This document shows, one piece after another, positions 22,850 through 27,680 of a stretch of DNA of 27,680 bases; the stretch's first letter is position 1, and each line of letters begins with the position of its first letter. Below the pieces are notes generated by a model. The model was given only the letters and a program-made list of their open reading frames with translations, searched no databases and was not told where the DNA came from. The DNA is from an uncultured Eubacteriales bacterium (GTDB lineage: Bacteria; Bacillota; Clostridia; Oscillospirales; Acutalibacteraceae), in the NCBI GenBank assembly GCA_934636435.1, contig CAKUAQ010000031.1:1-27680 (forward strand), in the 5' to 3' direction. The position numbers were made by a program, and so were the translations under genes.

Positions 22850-23543
22850 TCTTCTTCAGGCTCCTTTCCATCAGATGGATCCCCAGGGTAATGAGCAGCA
22901 CCAGCACAATATAGATCAGCGCCATCACCAGATAGGGGATCATAAACTCGTAGTTGTTGGTGCCGATGAATTTGAACGCCACATACAGATCCGCTGTACC
23001 GACAAAGCTGACGATGGAGGTGTCCTTGACCAGCGCGATGAACTCATTGCCCAGGGTAGGCAGAATGTTTTTGATGGCCTGGGGGATAACGATGCGCACC
23101 ATGGTGGTGGCATAGCCCAGCCCCAGCGCCCGGCCGGCCTCCATTTGTCCGCCGTCTACCGACTGGATGCCGCCTCGCATAATCTCGGAGACATAGGCAC
23201 CGGAGTTCATCCCATAGATGATGATACAGGACGCCAGCGCCGACAGACTCAGTCCCAGCAGGGGGCGCAGCACAAAATAGCCTACCAGCAGCTGCACCAC
23301 CAGCGGTGTGCCGCGGAAAAACGCCACATACAGCTTGCAGATCCGGTTCAGCACCCGGGGCAGGCGCTTGTATTTCGGCATGACCTCCACGGTGGCAATG
23401 AGCGTACCGATGACGATGCCGATGATCAGACCGCATATCGCCACCAGCAGGGTGTTGCGCAACCCCTCCAGCACATTGCGATAGCCGCCGTTGTCGATCA
23501 TGGCGTGGACAAATTTTTCCCATTTTAAAGCAAAATTTCCCAT
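22833..23543 (-). CDS. Amino acid ABC transporter permease
   Basis: A 236-residue permease of the HisM/GlnP family. It has about five helices and the GLRNTLLVAICGLIIGIVIGTLIA first segment, a LYVAFFRGTPLVVQLLVGYF motif and the ATPase-docking EAA-like loop QMEAGRALGLGYATTMVRIVIPQAIKNILP. ATG 23543 is chosen because AAAGGG lies 7 nt upstream and homologues start close to this point; an in-frame ATG at 23585 falls inside the intercistronic hairpin. It lies 91 bp after the binding-protein gene and overlaps the ATPase gene by 17 bp. Confidence 0.93.
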   Translation of the reverse strand: MGNFALKWEKFVHAMIDNGGYRNVLEGLRNTLLVAICGLIIGIVIGTLIATVEVMPKYKRLPRVLNRICKLYVAFFRGTPLVVQLLVGYFVLRPLLGLSLSALASCIIIYGMNSGAYVSEIMRGGIQSVDGGQMEAGRALGLGYATTMVRIVIPQAIKNILPTLGNEFIALVKDTSIVSFVGTADLYVAFKFIGTNNYEFMIPYLVMALIYIVLVLLITLGIHLMERSLKKSDRRN

Positions 23544-23584
23544 AAGCGACCCTTTCTGTGTCAGCATTATCCGCCGGATGGACA

Positions 23585-23614
23585 ATTACCCCGCTCCCGC
23601 AGGGGCGAGGTAAT
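23585..23614 (-). terminator. Intercistronic hairpin between binding-protein and permease genes
   Basis: A 13-bp stem with one mismatch and a TGCG loop lies 21 bp after the binding-protein stop. No U-run follows on the minus strand, so it is more likely an mRNA-stabilising or partial-attenuation hairpin that keeps binding-protein levels above those of the membrane components. Confidence 0.55.
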
Positions 23615-23634
23615 CGTCAAACCCGGAAACCGGA

Positions 23635-24477
23635 TCATTGCATCGCGTTGATGGCTTTGGTGATGGCGGCGGCGGGAGCCTCGTCGATGATGACGTAATC
23701 CACATCGCCGTTGAGCATGGCGCTGACGGCCAGAGAGCCGTTGGTGTAGCCCACCGCTTTGGCTTTCAAACCGGCAAAGCCGAAGCCTTCGTCCCCCTCC
23801 ACGTAGGAGTGGCCGGTGGTGCCGGTCTGCACGCCGATCTTCACCTTATCGTCGAAGCCATTGAGAATTTTCTCCACATCCTCTTTGGTCTTGCACTCGT
23901 CAAAGGTCTTGTCGGTGCTCTTGACGATGATCTTCTGAGCGGCATTGTAGTAGGTGTCGCTGAATTTCACCAGCTTGGCGCGCTGCTCGTTGACGGTGAT
24001 GCCCGCCATACCCAGATCAGCGCCGTCGGTGTTCAGAGTCTGGAAGATGGCATCGAACTCGATGGCCTTGATGACCAGCTCTTTGTTCAGATAATCGGCC
24101 AGCAGCTGAGCCAGCTCCATGTCAATGCCCAGATACTTTTCGCCGCTGGTGTACTCGAAAGGCTCAAAGCCGGGCTCGGTCACCACGATCAGCTGATCTT
24201 TGGAGCTGTCCTCTTTGGCAGAGGTGACTTCTACCGGGGTGCCGTCGCCGAAGTAGTGGTTGCACACCTCGTCAAACTTACCGTTGTCCTTGATCTCCTT
24301 CAGGAATGCGTTGACCTTCTCATACAGCTCGGTGTCGTTGGGATTGACGGCGAAGGCGTATTCCTCGCTGGTCAATTGGATGTCCACCACTTTGGCGGTG
24401 GCCTTTTCGCTGCCGCAGGAGCAGCAGAGCAGAGCGAGCGCGGCAACGGCCGCGACAAGAGCGATGATCTTTTTCAT
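23635..24477 (-). CDS. Amino acid ABC transporter substrate-binding lipoprotein, apparently circularly permuted
   Basis: A 280-residue lipoprotein of solute-binding family 3. The signal ends near LLCCSC, with C21 the likely lipidated residue. Residues ~30-78 (KVVDIQLTSEEYAFAVNPND..., FLKEIKDNGKFDEVCNHYFG) read as the usual C-terminal segment of this family, normally located after the hinge at the protein's end. After a linker (TPVEVTSAKEDSSK), residues ~95-280 hold the normal N-terminal start LIVVTEPGFEPFEY, GIDMELAQLLADYL, DLGMAGITVNEQRAKLVKFSDTYY, KIGVQTGTTGHSYV and VDYVIIDEAPAAA, where the protein stops with no second tail. The order thus looks rotated. ATG 24477 follows AAAGGGGAAA; upstream in-frame ATGs lie in the promoter. 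Function as the operon's binding protein is secure; the specificity is not known. Confidence 0.9.
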   Translation of the reverse strand: MKKIIALVAAVAALALLCCSCGSEKATAKVVDIQLTSEEYAFAVNPNDTELYEKVNAFLKEIKDNGKFDEVCNHYFGDGTPVEVTSAKEDSSKDQLIVVTEPGFEPFEYTSGEKYLGIDMELAQLLADYLNKELVIKAIEFDAIFQTLNTDGADLGMAGITVNEQRAKLVKFSDTYYNAAQKIIVKSTDKTFDECKTKEDVEKILNGFDDKVKIGVQTGTTGHSYVEGDEGFGFAGLKAKAVGYTNGSLAVSAMLNGDVDYVIIDEAPAAAITKAINAMQ

Positions 24478-24571
24478 GTTGATTTCCCCTTTTCCGTGTT
24501 GTTGGTATTGGACACTGTGTAAAACCTTCCGGGGGCATCTTTGCGGGATGTATCTCCCGGGAACAGTACGT

Positions 24572-24600
24572 AGTATACACCCGACGATGCATATTGTCAA
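24572..24600 (-). promoter_or_regulatory. Sigma-A promoter of the amino-acid ABC transporter operon
   Basis: On the minus strand TTGACA (24595-24600), a 17-bp spacer and TATACT (24572-24577), an 11-of-12 match. A leader of ~90 nt follows, with only weak small hairpins and no recognised riboswitch. Confidence 0.88.
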
Positions 24601-24931
24601 CACTTTTTTGCATAAAAATGCTAACAAACGACGAGCGGTGATTGTAGGGTGTTTTGTGCAGTATGTCGCAAGTTGATCGAAACTGTGGTAAATACAAACA
24701 AGAATAAAAGCCTAATGGCGTTATAACGCAGGATTGCTTATGCATATCACAATGAATATTCACATATTTATACATTTTGGTGGTGAATATACATTCTGCC
24801 AATACGGTTGCTGCTCCAACCTTATGTACAATGTGGTATGTAATATAGTCTCCGGTTTGTCGGTGGACGGGGCTCGCGAAAACCGTGATGCGGTGGCTGT
24901 CGAAAAAAGAGTGATATTTTGAAGAAAAGAC
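24601..24931. other. AT-rich gene-free stretch between divergent operons
   Basis: About 330 bp with clearly lower GC than its surroundings. It holds a perfect palindrome GCGTTATAACGC (24718-24729), a small hairpin GCAT/ATGC near 24610 and two TGAATAT units near 24750 and 24787. I found no convincing gene: the short frames have weak starts and no recognisable product. It separates the amino-acid transporter promoter from the metal-efflux promoter. Confidence 0.4.
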
Positions 24932-24977
24932 TTGACAGATTGCTGTTTTTGCATTATCATATGAATAGATGTTCATA
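24932..24977 (+). promoter_or_regulatory. Promoter and SmtB/CadC-type operator of the metal-efflux operon
   Basis: TTGACA (24932-24937), a 17-bp spacer and TATCAT (24955-24960) form a strong promoter. Overlapping its -10 and the start site is TATGAATAGATGTTCATA (24960-24977), an inverted repeat TATGAA/TTCATA of the kind bound by SmtB, CzrA and CadC repressors. Autorepression by the first gene is inferred from this position. Confidence 0.82.
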
Positions 24978-25008
24978 CGATAATACGAAAGAAAGTGAGG
25001 TCGAGCAT

Positions 25009-25398
25009 ATGTATGATGAACGGAAATCGGTCAGCTGTGCCTGCCCGGAGGAGCACGCCCATACGTTGCGGCTTGCCGAATTGGATATGCCGCCGGGGGA
25101 GGTCATGCAGAACCTGGCAGAGCAATTTCGGCTATTCGGGGATGCGACCCGGGTGAAAATTCTGTGGGCGCTGTCCCAGGGACCTTTGTGTGTGTGCGAT
25201 CTGGCGGAGCTGCTGGGCAGCGGACAGTCGGCGGTATCCCATCAGCTGCGGCTGCTGCGGCAGGCACGGCTGGTCAAATATGAGAAGCAGGGAAAATCCT
25301 CAGTGTATATGCTGGATGATGAACACGTCTGGCAGATCATCCGGCTGGGATTGTCCCATGTGCAGGAACAGGAGACGGGAGGACATAATCATGAGTGA
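25009..25398 (+). CDS. cadC: ArsR/SmtB-family Cd/Zn/Pb-sensing repressor (CadC-like)
   Basis: A 129-residue winged-helix metal sensor that should release its operator when it binds metal. It shows two metal sites: a CadC-type thiolate site with C61 and C63 in LCVCDL plus N-terminal C10 and C12, and a complete SmtB-type helix-5 zinc site, D104, H106, H117 and E120. The DNA-recognition helix is SAVSHQLRLLRQARLV. ATG 25009 has GTGAGGT at 7-nt spacing and lies just after the operator; the in-frame ATG at 24964 falls inside the operator. The last 8 nt overlap the ATPase gene. Which metal is sensed is inferred from the ligand set (Cd, Pb and Zn). Confidence 0.92.
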   Translation: MYDERKSVSCACPEEHAHTLRLAELDMPPGEVMQNLAEQFRLFGDATRVKILWALSQGPLCVCDLAELLGSGQSAVSHQLRLLRQARLVKYEKQGKSSVYMLDDEHVWQIIRLGLSHVQEQETGGHNHE

Positions 25399-27334
25399 CC
25401 CTCACGAGCACGAACACGAGCACGGCTGTGCCGGCTGCGGCGGGCACGAACACGAACATGAGCACGGCTGCGGATGCGGTTGCGGACACGAGCATCACCA
25501 CGGCGGCGAAGAGCCGAAAAGTCTGCTGCCTCTCATCATCAGCGCTGTGATTTTCTTTCTGGGTTGGCTACTGCCGCAGCTGCTGGAGATGCCGGCGTTT
25601 GTGCAGCCCGTTTGGATGGCGGCTGCCGCTGTCTGGCCGTTGATCCCGGTGCTGCAGGAGGCGCTGGAGGAACTGAAGGACCGCTCTATGGGCGAGAATG
25701 TGCTGCTGGTGATCGCGGTCGTCGCCGCCTTTGCCATCGGCGAATATGTGGACGGCACGTTGGTGCTGCTGCTTTTCTCGCTGGGCGAATGGCTGGAGGA
25801 TAAGGCGGTCGACAAATCCCGGGATGCGGTGGCATCCCTGGCGGCGGTGACGCCGGATACGGCACGCCGGCTGAAGCCCGACGGCACCGAGGAAGAAATA
25901 CCGGCTACGGCGGTGGCGGTAGGGGACAGACTGCTGGTGCTGCCCCATGCTCGCGTGGCGGTGGACTGCCGGGTGCTGGAGGGCAGCTCTGAGGCGGATA
26001 CCTCTGCTCTCACCGGAGAGAGCTGTCCGGAACCGGTGGAGACCGGGTCCGAGCTGCTGTCCGGTACGGTGAACGGCAGCGGTACGCTGACGGTGGAAGC
26101 GTTGCGCGCCACCGAGGATTCCGCGGCGGCGCGGATCCTGCGGATGGTGGAAGAAGCCTCGGCTCGCAAGGGTCAATCGGAAAAGTTTATCACCCGTTTT
26201 GCCCGGATATATACGCCTGTTGTCACCGGCTTGGCGGTGCTGGTGGCGGCGCTGCCGCCGCTGTTAGGCGTCGGCACCTTTACCACCTGGCTGTACCGGG
26301 CTCTGGTGTTTCTGGTGGCGTCCTGCCCCTGCGCACTGGTGATTTCTATCCCGCTGGGATTCTATGCCGGTATCGCCGCCTCGGCGCGCCGGGGTGTGCT
26401 GCTGAAAGGCGGCAAGTTTGTGGAAAGGCTGGCAAAGGTTCAGGCGGTGGCGTACGATAAGACCGGTACGCTGACCACCGGCGCTTTGACGCTGGAGCGG
26501 GTGGTGCCGTCCCCCGGAACGGATGCCGGTGAGGTGCTGCGTCAGGCGGCTATGCTGGAGCAGTATTCCACCCATCCGCTGGCGCGGGCCATCGTCGAGG
26601 CGGCCGGGGAGATCCCTCCGGCGCCGGAGGGTTTGCGGGAGCTGCCCGGCATCGGCGTCGAGGCCGGGGAGATCGCCTGCGGCGGTCTGCGGCTGCTGGA
26701 AGAGAAGGGGATCGCGTTGGCCTCATTGCCCACAGATATGCGGGATGCTTCGGCGTTCCTGGTAACAGGCGGAACGGTGACAGCGGCATTTTACGTGAAA
26801 GCGCAGCTTCAGGAGGGAGCGGCGCGAACGGTAACGGCGCTGGGACAACTGGGCGTGTCTCGACAGGTGATGCTTACCGGCGACCGGCAGGCGCAGGCAA
26901 ATGAAGTGGCGGCGGCGGTGGGTCTGTCCGAGGTGCGGGCGGAGCTGTTGCCGGAGGATAAACTGACCGCCGTGCAGAGTCTGCAGCGCGAAGGACTGAT
27001 TACTGCTTTTGTAGGAGATGGTATCAACGACGCTCCGGTGCTGACCGAGGCTGATGTGGGGCTGGCGATGGGTCTGGGCTCCCCGGCGGCCATCGAGACG
27101 GCGGATGCGGTGCTGGTGTCCGGCGGCCTGTCCGGCTTGCCCGGCGCGGTGAAGCTGTGCCGCCGGGTGATGCGGATCGTGCGGGAGAATATCGTGTTTG
27201 CTCTGGCGGTGAAAGCGGCGGTGCTGGTGCTGGCCGTGTGTGGGTTTGCTCCCATGTGGCTGGCTGTGTTTGCCGACATGGGCGTGACGCTCATCAGTGT
27301 GGCCAATGTGTTGCGGCTGCTGGCAAAGCGATGA
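25391..27334 (+). CDS. cadA: Cd/Zn-translocating P1B-type ATPase with His/Cys-rich N-terminus
   Basis: A 647-residue metal efflux pump. The N-terminal ~40 residues form a duplicated HEHEHEHGC-type stretch ending in GCGCGCGHEHHH; there is no HMA domain with a GMTC-type motif, which most CadA/ZntA proteins carry. The core has TGES, the membrane CPC motif (C312-P-C314), phosphorylated D356 in DKTGTLTTG, an HP motif (STHPLARAI) and GDGINDAPVLTEADVGLAMG. The final helices contain FADMGVTLISVANVLRLL, with the D of the P1B-2 subgroup (Zn, Cd, Pb). It starts 8 nt inside the repressor gene with GGGAGGA upstream, so it is translationally coupled, and a terminator follows the stop codon. Confidence 0.94.
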   Translation: MSDPHEHEHEHGCAGCGGHEHEHEHGCGCGCGHEHHHGGEEPKSLLPLIISAVIFFLGWLLPQLLEMPAFVQPVWMAAAAVWPLIPVLQEALEELKDRSMGENVLLVIAVVAAFAIGEYVDGTLVLLLFSLGEWLEDKAVDKSRDAVASLAAVTPDTARRLKPDGTEEEIPATAVAVGDRLLVLPHARVAVDCRVLEGSSEADTSALTGESCPEPVETGSELLSGTVNGSGTLTVEALRATEDSAAARILRMVEEASARKGQSEKFITRFARIYTPVVTGLAVLVAALPPLLGVGTFTTWLYRALVFLVASCPCALVISIPLGFYAGIAASARRGVLLKGGKFVERLAKVQAVAYDKTGTLTTGALTLERVVPSPGTDAGEVLRQAAMLEQYSTHPLARAIVEAAGEIPPAPEGLRELPGIGVEAGEIACGGLRLLEEKGIALASLPTDMRDASAFLVTGGTVTAAFYVKAQLQEGAARTVTALGQLGVSRQVMLTGDRQAQANEVAAAVGLSEVRAELLPEDKLTAVQSLQREGLITAFVGDGINDAPVLTEADVGLAMGLGSPAAIETADAVLVSGGLSGLPGAVKLCRRVMRIVRENIVFALAVKAAVLVLAVCGFAPMWLAVFADMGVTLISVANVLRLLAKR

Positions 27335-27352
27335 TCGTCGGATCGGGTAGAG

Positions 27353-27379
27353 TCCGGGGACTGCGGTCCCCGGATTTTT
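27353..27379 (+). terminator. Intrinsic terminator of the metal-efflux operon
   Basis: A perfect 9-bp stem (TCCGGGGAC / GTCCCCGGA, 27353-27361 with 27366-27374) with a TGCG loop and a run of five T. Confidence 0.93.
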
Positions 27380-27411
27380 ACCTGTTTTTTGCAACTTTTC
27401 CTCTTTTGGGG

Positions 27412-27440
27412 TTGACAAAAGGATAAATGGATGGTAAAAT
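27412..27440 (+). promoter_or_regulatory. Sigma-A promoter of the tRNA-Ser genes
   Basis: TTGACA (27412-27417), a 17-bp spacer and TAAAAT (27435-27440), the -10 preceded by TGG. The first tRNA starts 18 bp further on. Confidence 0.9.
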
Positions 27441-27458
27441 AGCTTGCGTCAACAACAC

Positions 27459-27545
27459 GGAGAGGTGTCCGAGCGGTTTAAGGAGCCGGTCTTGAAAACC
27501 GGTGACTCGAAAGAGCCAAGGGTTCGAATCCCTTCCTCTCCGCCA
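27459..27545 (+). tRNA. tRNA-Ser (anticodon UGA)
   Basis: An 87-nt type II tRNA including an encoded CCA. The acceptor GGAGAGG pairs with CCTCTCC. The anticodon stem CCGGT/ACCGG closes the loop CTTGAAA, giving anticodon TGA. A long variable arm of the serine type is followed by a T arm with GGTTCGAAT. All features agree with tRNA-Ser reading UCN codons. Confidence 0.96.
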
Positions 27546-27603
27546 CATCTTTCACAAGAGAATAGGCGGTTCGGCGGATCACTGCCTCCGGATCGTCCCA
27601 TAC

Positions 27604-27680
27604 GGAGAAGTACTCAAGTTGGTGACGAGGCGCCCCTGCTAAGGGCGTAGGTCGGGTAACCGGCGCGGGAGTTCGAGTCT
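27604..27680 (+). tRNA. tRNA-Ser (anticodon GCU), truncated by window end
   Basis: The 5' part of a second type II tRNA: acceptor GGAGAAG, D arm, anticodon stem CGCCC/GGGCG closing CTGCTAA, anticodon GCT, then a long variable arm and the start of the T arm (GTTCGAGTCT) at the window edge. The 3' acceptor strand lies beyond the window. It is probably cotranscribed with the tRNA-Ser(UGA) 58 bp upstream. Confidence 0.93.

Noticed and set aside
24734..24922. A 62-codon plus-strand frame in the AT-rich gap
   Set aside because: It begins with TTG, has no recognisable domain, and runs up to the metal-efflux promoter; too weak to call a gene.
25400..25505. His/Cys-coding repeats at the start of the metal pump as a CRISPR-like or tandem repeat array
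   Set aside because: The repetition follows codons for His-Glu and Gly-Cys, is in frame and irregular in length, so it is a low-complexity protein segment.
27459..27680. tRNA-Ser genes as an integration site of a mobile element
   Set aside because: No integrase gene or duplicated tRNA 3' end is seen inside the window; the right side lies outside and cannot be assessed.

Overview
The window looks like chromosomal DNA from a high-GC member of the Clostridia, most likely an Oscillospiraceae-type gut Firmicute. That rests on GC-rich coding sequence with strong AGGAGG ribosome binding sites, near-consensus sigma-A promoters, a VTC/DUF4956/Cthe_2159 cell-surface module, a DUF421-DUF4363 pair, an ABC_trans_CmpB membrane protein and a clostridial-type amino-acid binding lipoprotein. 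No species can be named from the sequence alone. I saw no phage genes, transposase gene or CRISPR array.

Layout. 1-3550: plus-strand operon for a VTC-domain polyphosphate polymerase-like protein, a DUF4956 membrane protein and a large beta-helix Cthe_2159-type surface protein. 3690-4808: hemW. 4892-8735: a two-component system (OmpR-type regulator and HAMP histidine kinase) followed by a membrane-anchored HtrA protease, whose promoter carries an 11-bp-spaced direct repeat that could be the regulator's site. 8845-12239 (minus): mtaB, a divergent LytR-CpsA-Psr-like membrane protein and a transglutaminase-like lipoprotein. 12312-12507: a gene-free, strongly structured element. 12508-13592 (minus): DUF421 and DUF4363 proteins. 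13711-15677 (minus): two separately promoted surface/membrane proteins of unknown role. 15925-18544: argG-argH behind a consensus promoter. 18598-18870: a 273-bp MITE-like element with 23-nt terminal inverted repeats. 18877-20417 (minus): CmpB-like membrane protein and a PlsC acyltransferase. 20734-22005: CNNM/CBS/CorC transporter. 22097-24477 (minus): amino-acid ABC transporter (binding protein, permease, ATPase). 25009-27334: metal-sensing ArsR/SmtB repressor and a Cd/Zn P-type ATPase with its operator. 27459-27680: tRNA-Ser(UGA) and a tRNA-Ser(GCU) cut by the window end.

Together these are mostly housekeeping and envelope functions: arginine synthesis, tRNA modification and serine tRNAs, heme trafficking, envelope stress proteolysis, lipid acylation, amino-acid uptake and heavy-metal efflux. 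The most unusual items are (a) the amino-acid binding lipoprotein, whose usual C-terminal ~50-residue segment sits at its N-terminus, which reads as a natural circular permutation; (b) the MITE-like element inserted between argH and plsC; (c) the structured intergenic element at 12312-12507; and (d) the degenerate LCP-like protein paired with a transglutaminase-like lipoprotein. Nothing here amounts to a clearly new multi-gene defence or mobile system.
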